A DNA stretch of 64,000 bases from Sedimentimonas flavescens (GCF_019264375.1 NZ_JAHVAI010000006.1:79231-143230); one strand, 5' to 3'; numbered from the stretch's first letter, positions 17,613 to 27,039 are shown. Notes: generated by a model not told the origin, from the sequence alone. Numbers and translations are program-made.

Positions 17613-18799
17613 TTCACCACGCTCCATTGCACCACGGGGCGCGCCGCGTTCCAACCGCGCATTCCGCCAAGGGGCACCGCCTGCGCAAGATCGATCCGCA
17701 GCAGATCGCCGCCATGAGCCGCCTGCATCTGCGCCAAAAGTGCTTCGGTTTCCAGCGTCACACCATTGGCCACAAGCCGCGTGCCTTCTGGCAGCATCGG
17801 CCACAGCGCCGCGTAAAGTTCCGCATTTCCGCCGCCACCCACGAAGACCGCATCCGGCAGGGGCAGCCCCGCCAGAGCCTCGGGCGCACGGCCCTCGAGA
17901 GCCTGCATCCGGCCCGCCAGACCAAAGCCCGCGATATTGGCTCGGATATTGGTCACGCGATCAGCGCGCGTCTCGACCGCGATCGCGCGGCCGCCCGCAA
18001 GGCACCACTCGACCGAGATCGAGCCCGACCCGCCGCCGATATCCCACAGCAACTCACCCGGTCGCGGTGCAAGCGCCGAGAGTGTCAACGCGCGCACGGG
18101 CCGCTTGGTGATCTGGCCGTCATGCTGGAATGCGTCATCCGGCAGGCCAGAGGCGCGTGATAGACCCGCGTCTTTGGGCAGGTTCGCACCGTCAATGGCT
18201 ACCGCAACCGGCGCCGCTATGCCGGTAACGTCGAAGCCTTCGGCGTTGGCCTGCCGCAGCCGCTCCTGCGTGCCGCCGAGGCGTTCAAGCACCGTCAGCC
18301 GTGCCGCACCGAAGCCCGCCGCAACCAACCAGTCGGCCAGCATCGCCGGAGCGGCACCATCGCGCAGCGTCACCACCGCGCGCACGCCGCGCGCCAGAAT
18401 GGGGCGCAGCCGCGCGAAATGCGCCGCATGGAGACCCATGCAGACCGTTTCCTCGATCTTCCAGCCCATCCGAGCACAGGCCAACGAGAACACCCCCGCC
18501 AGCGGGATCGCGCGCCACTCGCCCGGCTCCAGATGGCGGGCAAGGGTGCTGCCCGCGCCGAACCAGAACGGGTCACCCGAGGCCAGCACCACGGTGGGAC
18601 GCCCGCGCCATTCCAACACCGGGGCAATATCGAAGGGTACCGGCCAAGCACGCCCGCGCGCGTCCGCCGCCACCAGATCCAGGTGACGCGGTCCGCCAAA
18701 GATCACCTCGGCGCCCGCAATCGCCGCACGGCTTGCATCCGACAGCCCTTCAAGGCCATCTTCGCCCAGACCGACGATTTTCAGCCACGGATCAGCCAT
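17609..18799 (-). CDS. cobL: Precorrin-6Y C5,15-methyltransferase (decarboxylating) CobL
   Basis: The 396-residue protein is a two-domain fusion. A CbiE-like methylase (about residues 1-210) has IVGLGEDGLEGLSDASRAAI, ASGDPFWFGAGSTL and IPLAGVFSLACARMGW. A CbiT-like methylase (about 215-396) has the SAM motif LLWDIGGGSGSISVEW. It methylates C5 and C15 and decarboxylates the C12 acetate to form precorrin-8x. The ATG at 18799 follows AAGGA. The start codon shares two bases with the start codon of divergent cobK, a very tight arrangement. It overlaps cobE by four bases. Confidence 0.94.
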   Translation of the reverse strand: MADPWLKIVGLGEDGLEGLSDASRAAIAGAEVIFGGPRHLDLVAADARGRAWPVPFDIAPVLEWRGRPTVVLASGDPFWFGAGSTLARHLEPGEWRAIPLAGVFSLACARMGWKIEETVCMGLHAAHFARLRPILARGVRAVVTLRDGAAPAMLADWLVAAGFGAARLTVLERLGGTQERLRQANAEGFDVTGIAAPVAVAIDGANLPKDAGLSRASGLPDDAFQHDGQITKRPVRALTLSALAPRPGELLWDIGGGSGSISVEWCLAGGRAIAVETRADRVTNIRANIAGFGLAGRMQALEGRAPEALAGLPLPDAVFVGGGGNAELYAALWPMLPEGTRLVANGVTLETEALLAQMQAAHGGDLLRIDLAQAVPLGGMRGWNAARPVVQWSVVK

Positions 18800-19556
18800 G
18801 ACGCGCATCCTTCTTCTGGGCGGCACCACCGAAGCCAGCCGCATGGCCCGCGCGCTGGCCGAGGCTGGCCTGCCCGCCGTCTTTTCCTATGCCGGCCGGA
18901 CCGAAGCGCCCGTGGCCCAGCCGATCCCCACGCGGGTCGGCGGCTTTGGCGGCCCGGAGGGGCTGGCCGAATACATCCGTTCCGAGGCGATCACCCATGT
19001 GATCGACGCAACCCACCCCTTCGCCGCGCAGATGAGCCGCAATGCGATCACCGCCTGCGCGGTCAGTCACACGCCGCTGCTGGCACTGGAACGCCCCGCA
19101 TGGGTGGCGCAACCCGGTGATAGCTGGACCCATGTGCCCGATATGGCGGGTGCCGTCGCGGCCCTGCCCGACACCCCGGCGCGCGTTTTTCTGGCCATCG
19201 GCAAGCAGAACCTGACGGCCTTTGCCGTCAAACCGCAGCACCATTACCTGCTGCGCCTTGTCGATCCGCCCGAGGGTGCCCTGCCGCTGCCCGACGCGCA
19301 GGCTGTGATCGCCCGTGGCCCGTTCTCGCCCGAGGGCGACGAGGCCCTGCTGCGCGCCCACGCCATCACCCATATCGTCGCCAAGAACGCGGGCGGTGCC
19401 GGGGCCGAGGCGAAGCTGATCGCCGCGCGCGCCCTGCACCTGCCGGTGATCCTGATCGACCGCCCCGCCCTGCCCCCGCGCGAAACGGTGGCCAGCGTGG
19501 ATAAGGCTCTGGCGTGGATCGCCCATCACCGCCCCCCTGCCGAGCGCGGCGTGTAA
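18798..19556 (+). CDS. cobK: Precorrin-6A reductase CobK
   Basis: The 252-residue reductase starts TRILLLGGTTEASRMARAL (Rossmann GGT motif), with THVIDATHPFAAQMSRNAI, LAIGKQNLTAF and HIVAKNAGGAGAEAKLIAAR. These are standard for CobK/CbiJ. It reduces precorrin-6A with NADPH. It is the only cob gene on the plus strand inside the long minus-strand run. Its ATG shares two bases with the cobL ATG (sequence CATG), and its last 31 bases overlap the 3' end of convergent cobJ. Its promoter must therefore lie within cobL coding sequence, and any transcript from cobJ into cobL would be antisense to it. Confidence 0.95.
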   Translation: MTRILLLGGTTEASRMARALAEAGLPAVFSYAGRTEAPVAQPIPTRVGGFGGPEGLAEYIRSEAITHVIDATHPFAAQMSRNAITACAVSHTPLLALERPAWVAQPGDSWTHVPDMAGAVAALPDTPARVFLAIGKQNLTAFAVKPQHHYLLRLVDPPEGALPLPDAQAVIARGPFSPEGDEALLRAHAITHIVAKNAGGAGAEAKLIAARALHLPVILIDRPALPPRETVASVDKALAWIAHHRPPAERGV

Positions 19557-20266
19557 ACCCATTTGCCCACCCGCCGCGTCGCCGAATTGCCGACGATGAC
19601 GACGGTGCGCATATCGGCCATCTCGGGCGTGGCCTCGGCCAGCGGCACGGTCACGATCCGCTCTTCCGGGGTCGAGACCGCGCGGGCGAACAGGATCAGC
19701 CGCTCGGGTTCGCACTCCTCGCGCAGCACCTCGAGCACCCGCTCGAACTGATGCGGGCGCGATTTGGAGCGCGGGTTATAGAAGGCCATCGCGAAATCGC
19801 CCCGCGCGGCATGGCGCAGACGATGCTCGACCATCTCGAAGGGTTTGAGGTTGTCGCTAAGGTTGATGGCGCAGAAATCATGCCCAAGCGGCGCACCGGC
19901 ATGGGCGGCGGCGGCCAGCATGGCGGTGATACCGGGCAGAATGCGGATGTCGGTCTGCGCGAACTCGGGCGCCACCTCCAGCGCCTCGAAAAGCGCCGAG
20001 GCCATGGCGAAAACCCCGGGATCGCCCGAGGAGACCACGACGACCCGCTTGCCCGCAGCCGCCATTTCCAGCGCGTGGCGCGCACGGTCCAGCTCAACCC
20101 GGTTATCGGAGGGGTGCAGCGTCAGCCCCTCGCGCGCGGCGACGCGGGCGACATAGGGGATGTAACCTACCACATCGGTGGCCTCGGCCAGCGCGGCCGA
20201 GACCTCGGGCGTCACCAGATCCTCGGCCCCCGGCCCGAGCCCCGCAACGGCAATCCAGCCGCTCAT
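19526..20266 (-). CDS. cobJ: Precorrin-3B C17-methyltransferase CobJ
   Basis: The 246-residue methylase has IAVAGLGPGAEDLVTPEVSA, VVGYIPYVARV, VVVVSSGDPGVFAMASALFE, ILPGITAMLAAAAHAGAPLG and AFYNPRSKSRPHQFERVLEV. It catalyses C17 methylation and ring contraction of precorrin-3B. It overlaps cobI by four bases and its 3' end overlaps cobK on the other strand. Confidence 0.95.
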   Translation of the reverse strand: MSGWIAVAGLGPGAEDLVTPEVSAALAEATDVVGYIPYVARVAAREGLTLHPSDNRVELDRARHALEMAAAGKRVVVVSSGDPGVFAMASALFEALEVAPEFAQTDIRILPGITAMLAAAAHAGAPLGHDFCAINLSDNLKPFEMVEHRLRHAARGDFAMAFYNPRSKSRPHQFERVLEVLREECEPERLILFARAVSTPEERIVTVPLAEATPEMADMRTVVIVGNSATRRVGKWVYTPRSAGGR

Positions 20267-21003
20267 TCCGCGGCCTCCGCGATCTCGGGGCGGCGGCCCT
20301 GTCCGTGGACAAGGACGATAGCGAAATAGGGGCAGTCGTGATCCTCGACCTCGGCCAGTCGATCGACGCGCTGCCCCTTCATGGTGCCACGCTCAACCAG
20401 CCAGGCCTCGCCCAACCGGCCCGCGCGGGCCAGCGCGCGCTTGACGCGCGGCAGGTTGCGGCCGGTCTTCATGATGACCAGCGCATCCGAACCCGCGGCA
20501 TGGGCGGCCAGCTCATCCTCGGGCAGGGTGCCCATCAGGATGGTCAGCACATCGTCGCCCCAGGTGATCGGCTGGCCGGTCACGTTCCAGCAGCCGGTCA
20601 TGCCGGTGATGCCCGGGATCACGTCCACCTGCACCCGGTCCTTGAGCCGGATGTAGAGATGCATGAACGAGCCGTAGAAGAAGGGGTCGCCCTCGCACAG
20701 CACGACGACCTCCTGCGTGGCGGCCAGATCGGCCAGGCGGTTCGCCCAGTCGTCGTAGAACTCGGCCAGCAGGCGGATATACTCGGGGCTGTCGAAGGGG
20801 ATCTCGGTCGTGACCGGATATTCCATCGGGTATTCCAGCGCGCCCACGGCCAGCATCCCCTCGACGATCTGGCGCGCCTGGCCCTTGCGGCCCTTCTTGC
20901 GGAAATAGGCGACATGGGTCGCGCCCCGGATCGCGCGATCCGAGCGCACCGACATCAGTTCCGGGTCACCGGGGCCAAGGCCCGCGCAAATGATCCTGCC
21001 CAT
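20263..21003 (-). CDS. cobI: Precorrin-2 C20-methyltransferase CobI
   Basis: The 246-residue methylase has IICAGLGPGDPELMSVRSDR, VVLCEGDPFFYGSFMHLYIR and VIPGITGMTGCWNVTGQPIT, matching CobI/CbiL. It methylates C20 of precorrin-2, the first committed step to corrins. It is three bases after cobH and overlaps cobJ by four. Confidence 0.95.
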   Translation of the reverse strand: MGRIICAGLGPGDPELMSVRSDRAIRGATHVAYFRKKGRKGQARQIVEGMLAVGALEYPMEYPVTTEIPFDSPEYIRLLAEFYDDWANRLADLAATQEVVVLCEGDPFFYGSFMHLYIRLKDRVQVDVIPGITGMTGCWNVTGQPITWGDDVLTILMGTLPEDELAAHAAGSDALVIMKTGRNLPRVKRALARAGRLGEAWLVERGTMKGQRVDRLAEVEDHDCPYFAIVLVHGQGRRPEIAEAAE

Positions 21004-21006
21004 TTC

Positions 21007-21636
21007 TCACTCCTTCCGAGAGGCGAGCGCGTTGACCGCCGCCACGGTGATTGCCGAGCCGCCCAGTCGTCCCTCGACCGCCATCGCGGGCACGGGGGCT
21101 GCCTCCATCAACGCCGCTTTCGATTCCGCCGCACCGATGAAACCGACGGGGCAGCCGATGATCGCGGCGGGGCGCGGGCAGGCTGGGTCTTCGAGCATGT
21201 TCAGCAGGTGAAACAGCGCCGTCGGCGCGTTGCCGATGGCCACAACCGCGCCTGCAAGCTTCGGGCGCCACAGCTCCAGCGCGGCGGCCGAGCGGGTATT
21301 GCCCATCTCGCGCGCCATCTCGGGGACGCGGGGATCTTGCAGGGTGCAGATGATCTCGTTGTTCGCGGGCAGGCGCGCGCGGGTAATACCCTCGCTGACC
21401 ATACGCGCGTCGCACAGGATCGGCGCGCCAGCCTCAAGCGCCGCGCGGGCTGCAATCGCCATGCCGGGGGTGAAGCGGACGCATTCCTCAAGCCCGACCA
21501 TGCCCGCCGCATGGATCATGCGGACCACCACGACCTCCTCCTCGGGGGTGAAGCGGGCCAGATCGGCCTCGGCCCGGATGGTGGCGAAGGACTGCACATA
21601 GATCGTCGCGCCGTCCTTTTCGTATTCGTAAGGCAT
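21007..21636 (-). CDS. cobH: Precorrin-8X methylmutase CobH
   Basis: The 209-residue protein has the CobH signature RMIHAAGMVGLEECVRFTPG, with His42 matching the catalytic histidine, and later AIGNAPTALFHLL and IIGCPVGFIGAAESK. It moves the C11 methyl group to C12 to form hydrogenobyrinate. The start overlaps the cobG stop by one base (TGATG). Confidence 0.96.
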   Translation of the reverse strand: MPYEYEKDGATIYVQSFATIRAEADLARFTPEEEVVVVRMIHAAGMVGLEECVRFTPGMAIAARAALEAGAPILCDARMVSEGITRARLPANNEIICTLQDPRVPEMAREMGNTRSAAALELWRPKLAGAVVAIGNAPTALFHLLNMLEDPACPRPAAIIGCPVGFIGAAESKAALMEAAPVPAMAVEGRLGGSAITVAAVNALASRKE

Positions 21637-22763
21637 CAGGAGAACTCCGGGAGATCGGGAATTTCGGTGGGGTCGAGGGCCACGCGGAGGGGCGTATCCG
21701 CCGCCGTGCCATCGGGGATGAGGTCATAGCCGCGCGCGGTGGCGACCAGAGTCAGATCGGCACGCGTGGGCCAGCCACAACCCTTGGCGCAGCCCGAGAC
21801 ATGCAGGATGCGCCCCTTGGGAACGCGCGGCGCAAGGGCGCGCGCCAGATCGCGCGTCGGCCCCTCGGCCTGAAGGCAGCCGGGCGCGCCGGTGCAGGCA
21901 TAGACGCGCAGAAGCGGATCAGTGGCATCGGTGATCAGGCCCGGCAGTTCTGGCATCGCGCGCAGCCCCTCGATCAGTACCATGCGCCAGGGCGTGATGC
22001 GCAGCGGGCCAAGGCGGCCCAGCGCCCAGAAGGTCTCGGCCTGCATCTGGCCGAACTCGAAGGCCACAAGCGCGCCCTGCGCAACCAACCCCGGGCCGGG
22101 GGGGGCAAGCGCGGGCGCGGGTGCCAGCGTCGCGCCCTCGGGGCGCGCGCCGCGTTCGATCAGAGAGGCCATCCGGCCCCGACCGTTCACAACCCCACCC
22201 AGATCGACGAACCAGCGCGCCAGATCGACGGCGGCCTGCGCGGCAGCCTCGGGCGCGACGGGCGCGCCCAGGTCCATTCCGGCCGCGCGCAAGATCAGGC
22301 GCCCATCCGCCGCACGTTCAAGGCGAATGTCGGCGGGCGTGTCGGCCATCAGCGGCGCAGGCCCAATATCGAGGGCAAAGCCAAACTTGCCGGGCAGCGC
22401 GGGCGCATCGGCCAGTGCTGCGACCAGATCACCCGCCAGCACATCGGTCTGGGTATCGGCGAAGGGGGTAACGATGACATTGCGCCGGGTCTCGGCAGCG
22501 ATATCGGCGTCGATCAGTCCAAGCGCGGTCAGATCGGCGATCAGAGCGGGATGGGTTTCCGGGCTCACGCCGCGCAGTTGCACATTGGCGCGGCCCGACA
22601 GGTCGATCAGCCCATTGCCGTGGGCGCGCGCGGCGGTCGCAATCCCCGCCGCCTGCTCGGGCGTGATCCGCCCACCGCGCGGACGCACCCGCACAACCAG
22701 CCCGTCGCCCGAGGCCATCGGACGCAGCGCGCCGGGGCACCAGCCTTGCACCTTGAAGCTCAT
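21636..22763 (-). CDS. cobG: Precorrin-3B synthase CobG
   Basis: The 375-residue member of the sulfite/nitrite reductase-like family has two half-repeats with LSGRANVQLRGV near the N-terminus. The C-terminal 4Fe-4S/sirohaem-type cysteines are CTGAPGC and SGCAKGC. CobG is an oxygen-dependent monooxygenase that hydroxylates C20, marking the aerobic pathway. The ATG at 22763 overlaps the cobN stop by four bases; a longer in-frame extension would run into cobN and is rejected. Confidence 0.93.
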   Translation of the reverse strand: MSFKVQGWCPGALRPMASGDGLVVRVRPRGGRITPEQAAGIATAARAHGNGLIDLSGRANVQLRGVSPETHPALIADLTALGLIDADIAAETRRNVIVTPFADTQTDVLAGDLVAALADAPALPGKFGFALDIGPAPLMADTPADIRLERAADGRLILRAAGMDLGAPVAPEAAAQAAVDLARWFVDLGGVVNGRGRMASLIERGARPEGATLAPAPALAPPGPGLVAQGALVAFEFGQMQAETFWALGRLGPLRITPWRMVLIEGLRAMPELPGLITDATDPLLRVYACTGAPGCLQAEGPTRDLARALAPRVPKGRILHVSGCAKGCGWPTRADLTLVATARGYDLIPDGTAADTPLRVALDPTEIPDLPEFS

Positions 22764-25700
22764 GGCGTGCCCTCCAGCGTTGCGGCGATCGAGTTGCGGC
22801 GCGTCGCCCACAGACCGGCCTCGGCCAGCCGCTGAAACAGATCGCGCATCGCGGCCAGCGCCTCGGGGTTGGCCTCTTGCATGAAGGCCACGATCTCGTC
22901 GCGGCCAAGCGTCGCCTCGTGGTACAGGTCGAACAGATGCGGCGGCACCACCTGCGCCAGATGCGCAAAGGCCGCCATGTGATCGAGCGTCGCCGCGATC
23001 TCGGCCGCACCGCGATAGCCATGGGCCGTCATGCCATCCGACCAGGCCGGATTCGCGGCACGGGCGCGCACGACACGGGCGATCTCTTCGGTCAGGGTGC
23101 GGGCGCGGGGGCGGTCGGGTTGCGTCGCATCCAGGTGGTAAAGCGCGGGTTTCGCCGCCCCAAGCCGTGCGAGCGCCGCGGCAAAGCCTGCCTCATGCGC
23201 GGCATAATCGGCGGCCAAAAGCACGTCGCTTTCGGGCAGATCCTGCGCATGAACGAAACTGTCGGCGCCCTTCAGGCGCGCCTCAAGCCCGGCACGGTCA
23301 TCGCGGCTTTGCCCATCCGCGCCGATGGCGAAGGACGAGGCCGCGATCCAGGCCTCTCCGGCCGCGGCGCGGGCCTCGGGGGTGAAAGCGTCCATCGCGG
23401 TGCCCATGCCAAGGCCATACTGGCCGGGGCGCGGGCCGAAGACGCGGGCGGCGCGGGCCAGATAGGGGTTGTCCTCGGGCGCCTCATCGCGTGCGGCAAG
23501 TGCTGCGGCCCCGGTCTCGAAGAGCTGCGCAAGACCCGGGAACACATCGCGGAACAGCCCCGAGACCCGTAGCGTCACGTCGATACGCGGACGGCCAAGC
23601 AGCGCCAGCGCGATCACCTCGACCCCGCTCACCCGGCCCGAGCTGGCATCCCAAACCGGCTGCAACCCGGCCAGATGCAGAGCCATGGCAAATTCCTCGC
23701 CCGCCGTGCGCATCGTGGCCGAGCCCCAGAGGTCAATCACCAGCCCCTTGGGCCAGTCGCCCTGATCCTGCAAATGGCGGCGCAGGAGTTCCTCGGCCAG
23801 CTTGACGCCCTGACCATGCGCTGCCCGGCTTGGCACCGCGCGCGGATCGACGGAAAAGAGGTTCCGCCCTGTCGGCAGCACGTCCGAGCGCCCGCGCGAG
23901 GGCGAACCCGACGGCCCCGGCGCGATGCGACGACCGGCCAGCGCATCCAGCACGCCCGCGCGCTCCTGCGCGCCGCAGATGCCGGTGCCGAAGACATGCA
24001 GCCCCTCGCCGAACTGGCTTTCCTTGATGTCGCAGACGAAGCGGTCGATGCGGGTGATCGCCTCGGCGGCGCTGGCCAGCGCGGGAATGCCAAGGTCGTC
24101 CTCGACGCCCGAGGCGCGGGCCTCGGCGCGGATGTCGGAGATCAGGCGATCACGCCGCGCGGGGTCAAGCCCGTCGGCGGTCGAGTATTCATCAAGCAGT
24201 CGCTCAAGATGCGTCATTCCTTCGGGGACCGAGGCCGCGACCTGCGGCGGCGGCACATGGCCCACGGTGACCGCCCCGATACGGCGCTTGGCCTGCGCGG
24301 CCTCGCCGGGGTCATTAACGATGAAGGGGTAGATCACGGGCGTCGCACCGATCAGCGCCTCGGGCCAGCAGGCGCCCGAGAGCGCCACGGCCTTACCCGG
24401 CAGCCACTCCAGTGTGCCATGCGCGCCCATATGCACCAGCGCGTCGATCCCCTGCGCGCGCAGCCACAGATAGAAGGCCACATAGCCATGGCGCGGGGTG
24501 CGCGTCAGGTCGTGGTAATCGTCATCGCGGGTGGTTGCATCGCCGCGCTCGGGTTGCAGCGCGACGAGGGCCGAGCCGCAGCGTAGGGCCGCGAAGTGGA
24601 AGGAGTTATCCGTCACCGAAGGGTCATCGCTCGGCGCACCCCATGTGGCGGTCAGATCGTCGCGCAACGCCTGCGGCAGGGTCGCCAGCGCGGCAAGGTA
24701 ATCGTCCATCGGCCAGGAAACGCGCGTCTCGGCCAGCGCGCCCAGATCGGCCGGGGGGGCGATGTCATGCCCCCCCTTAGCCAGCGCGGTCAGCAGTTCC
24801 TCGGTCGAGGCCAGCGCATCGAGGCCCACCGCATGGGCCATCTGCCAGGCCCGCCCCGGATAGGTCGAGAGCACCACGGCCAGCTTGCGCTGTGCCGGTC
24901 CGAGCTGACCAAGCCGGTGCCAGGCGACGACGCGGGCCACCACGGCCTCGATCCGCTCGGCATCGGCGCGGTGGGCAAAGCGGGAATACTGAAGATCGGC
25001 GTCCTTGCGACCGGGTTGCTTGAAAGAGACAACGCCGCCAAACAACCGCCCGTCCACCTCGGGCAGAACCACATGCATGGCAAGATCGGCGGGGGAGAGG
25101 CCGCGCTCGGCCTCCGCCCAATCGCGGCGGCGCGCGGTGGACAGCGCCACCTGAAAGACCGGGCAACCGAAGGCGTCGAACGGCGTGCGCCCATCCAGCC
25201 CCTGCGCCGAGAAAGCGGTGGCATTGACCACGGCCACCGGCGCAAGCCCCTGCCCCGCAAGCCAATCGGCAAATCCCGGCGCCTTGAGCGAGGCCGCGAA
25301 CACACCGCAGGCGGCGAAGCCCGCGCGGCGCAGCGCCGCGATCAGCGCATCGACCGGGTCGGTATCGGCCGCCGTCAGATAAGAGCGGTAGAAGCTGACC
25401 AGAACCAGCGGCCCCTTGGGCGGCGTGTCGATCACACCTGCCTGCGGGTCATAGAACCCCATCGCCGGAACCTCGGTCGCGCCCTCGACGGGCGCGGCAC
25501 TCAGCCCGGCGGCCTCGGCTAGCGCTGCCAGCGCGGCCTGCGCGGCCACCGCCCCGCCCGCATCGCACAGATCCTTGAGCCGCCGCAGCACTGGCACCGG
25601 CAGGGTCGAGACCTCATCGAGCCGCGTATCCTCGCGCCCGTCGGCGGGCAGTACCGCCAGCGCGATCCCGCGACGCCGCGCGAGATCCTGAATCGAGGCG

Positions 25701-25990
25701 ATGCCGTAGGGCCAATAAGGCTCGCCCCCGATCAGGCGGATCAGGATTGCCTTGGCGCCTTCCAGCGTTTGTTCAACATAGGTATCGACCGAGATCGGAT
25801 GTTTGAGCGCCACGATATTGGCCAGCCGCAGCGTCGGCAGCCCGCCCGACGCGCAATGCCAGCCCGCCGCGAAAGCGCCGAGATCGGAATCCGAGAGGGA
25901 CAGCACGACCATCTCTGCGGGCGTCTGCCCCAGATCGGTCGGCGTCTCGGTTTCCTCGAGCCCGTGGCTTTCGCGGAAGACGACATGCAT
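22760..25990 (-). CDS. cobN: Cobaltochelatase subunit CobN
   Basis: The 1076-residue CobN/magnesium-chelatase H-type subunit has HMGAHGTLEWLPGKAVALS, YPFIVNDPGEAAQAKRRIGA, VIDLWGSATMRTAGEEFAMA and a C-terminal AHGYRGAAEIAATLDHM. It binds hydrogenobyrinate a,c-diamide and cobalt, and needs the AAA+ subunits CobS and CobT for ATP-driven insertion; neither is in the window. It is shorter than the Pseudomonas denitrificans protein (about 1275 residues), but no core motif is visibly missing. It overlaps cobW by one base (TGATG) and cobG by four. Confidence 0.95.
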   Translation of the reverse strand: MHVVFRESHGLEETETPTDLGQTPAEMVVLSLSDSDLGAFAAGWHCASGGLPTLRLANIVALKHPISVDTYVEQTLEGAKAILIRLIGGEPYWPYGIASIQDLARRRGIALAVLPADGREDTRLDEVSTLPVPVLRRLKDLCDAGGAVAAQAALAALAEAAGLSAAPVEGATEVPAMGFYDPQAGVIDTPPKGPLVLVSFYRSYLTAADTDPVDALIAALRRAGFAACGVFAASLKAPGFADWLAGQGLAPVAVVNATAFSAQGLDGRTPFDAFGCPVFQVALSTARRRDWAEAERGLSPADLAMHVVLPEVDGRLFGGVVSFKQPGRKDADLQYSRFAHRADAERIEAVVARVVAWHRLGQLGPAQRKLAVVLSTYPGRAWQMAHAVGLDALASTEELLTALAKGGHDIAPPADLGALAETRVSWPMDDYLAALATLPQALRDDLTATWGAPSDDPSVTDNSFHFAALRCGSALVALQPERGDATTRDDDYHDLTRTPRHGYVAFYLWLRAQGIDALVHMGAHGTLEWLPGKAVALSGACWPEALIGATPVIYPFIVNDPGEAAQAKRRIGAVTVGHVPPPQVAASVPEGMTHLERLLDEYSTADGLDPARRDRLISDIRAEARASGVEDDLGIPALASAAEAITRIDRFVCDIKESQFGEGLHVFGTGICGAQERAGVLDALAGRRIAPGPSGSPSRGRSDVLPTGRNLFSVDPRAVPSRAAHGQGVKLAEELLRRHLQDQGDWPKGLVIDLWGSATMRTAGEEFAMALHLAGLQPVWDASSGRVSGVEVIALALLGRPRIDVTLRVSGLFRDVFPGLAQLFETGAAALAARDEAPEDNPYLARAARVFGPRPGQYGLGMGTAMDAFTPEARAAAGEAWIAASSFAIGADGQSRDDRAGLEARLKGADSFVHAQDLPESDVLLAADYAAHEAGFAAALARLGAAKPALYHLDATQPDRPRARTLTEEIARVVRARAANPAWSDGMTAHGYRGAAEIAATLDHMAAFAHLAQVVPPHLFDLYHEATLGRDEIVAFMQEANPEALAAMRDLFQRLAEAGLWATRRNSIAATLEGTP

Positions 25991-27036
25991 CAGGCGGCAG
26001 CACCTTCCATCAGCACGGCGCGGATCGCGTCTTCGTTCACATCGTCATGCTCGGCGATGACGACAAGCGCGGTGCGGCGGGTGTCAGCGCCCCAGGGGCG
26101 GTCGAACTGGTGGCGCACACGCTCGCCCACGGCCTGTACCAGCAGGCGCATCGGCTTGCCCGACACGGCGACATGACCCTTGACGCGCAGGATGTTTTGC
26201 TCCCGCGCGAGGCGTTCAATCGCAGCGACGAGGCGCGCGGGATCGGCCACCTCGGGCAGCTCGATCACGACCGTGTCGAAATCGTCATGCTCGTGGTCGC
26301 CATGGTCATCGTGATGCGAGGGGCGCGCGGCCAGATCGTCCTCGGCGGCGGCACCAAGACCCAGGATCACCTTGGGGTCGATCACGCCCTCGGTCAGCGG
26401 CAGGATCGGCAGCTTGCGCGGCGCCTCGGCCTCAATCACGGCGCGCGCGGCGCTCAGGCCCGCTTCACCGGCAAGGTCGGCCTTGGACAGTAGGACAATG
26501 TCGGCGCAGGCGATCTGGTCTTCGAACACCTCGGACAGCGGCGTTTCATGGTCGATGGAGTCGTCGGCCTCGCGCTGCGCATTCACCGCCTCGACATCGG
26601 GGGCGAAGCGGCCCGCAGCGACAGCTTCGGCATCGGCCAGCGCGATCACGCCATCGACCGTGATGCGCGAGCGGATCGCCGGCCAGTCAAAGGCCTTAAG
26701 CAGCGGTTTGGGCAGCGCAAGACCCGAGGTCTCGATCAGGATGTGATCGGGGCGGGTCGGGCGCGCCATCAGCGCCTCGATGGTGGGGATGAAGTCATCG
26801 GCGACGGTGCAGCAGATGCAGCCATTGGCCAGCTCGACGATGTTCTCGTCGGGGCAGTTCTCATCGGCACACTGGCGCAGGATCTCGCCGTCAACGCCGA
26901 CGGTGCCAAACTCGTTGACCAGCACGGCCAGCTTCTTGCCCTGCGGATTGGCCATCAGGTGGCGGATCAGCGTCGTCTTGCCCGCGCCGAGAAAGCCGGT
27001 GATCACGGTCACGGGGATTTTGGTCAGGTCGGTCAT
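25990..27036 (-). CDS. cobW: CobW-type G3E GTPase
   Basis: The 348-residue protein has a Walker A GFLGAGKTTL (residues 14-23) and the metal motif GCICC at about residue 71. Further features are LIETSGLALP, the guanine-specificity motif LSKADL and a CobW C-terminal domain. A His/Asp-rich insert (HHDDHGDHEHDD, about residues 240-255) separates the two. CobW is thought to supply cobalt to CobN, and the adjacent overlapping cobN fits this. It is three bases downstream of the DUF1636 gene. Confidence 0.95.
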   Translation of the reverse strand: MTDLTKIPVTVITGFLGAGKTTLIRHLMANPQGKKLAVLVNEFGTVGVDGEILRQCADENCPDENIVELANGCICCTVADDFIPTIEALMARPTRPDHILIETSGLALPKPLLKAFDWPAIRSRITVDGVIALADAEAVAAGRFAPDVEAVNAQREADDSIDHETPLSEVFEDQIACADIVLLSKADLAGEAGLSAARAVIEAEAPRKLPILPLTEGVIDPKVILGLGAAAEDDLAARPSHHDDHGDHEHDDFDTVVIELPEVADPARLVAAIERLAREQNILRVKGHVAVSGKPMRLLVQAVGERVRHQFDRPWGADTRRTALVVIAEHDDVNEDAIRAVLMEGAAA

Positions 27037-27039
27037 TGC

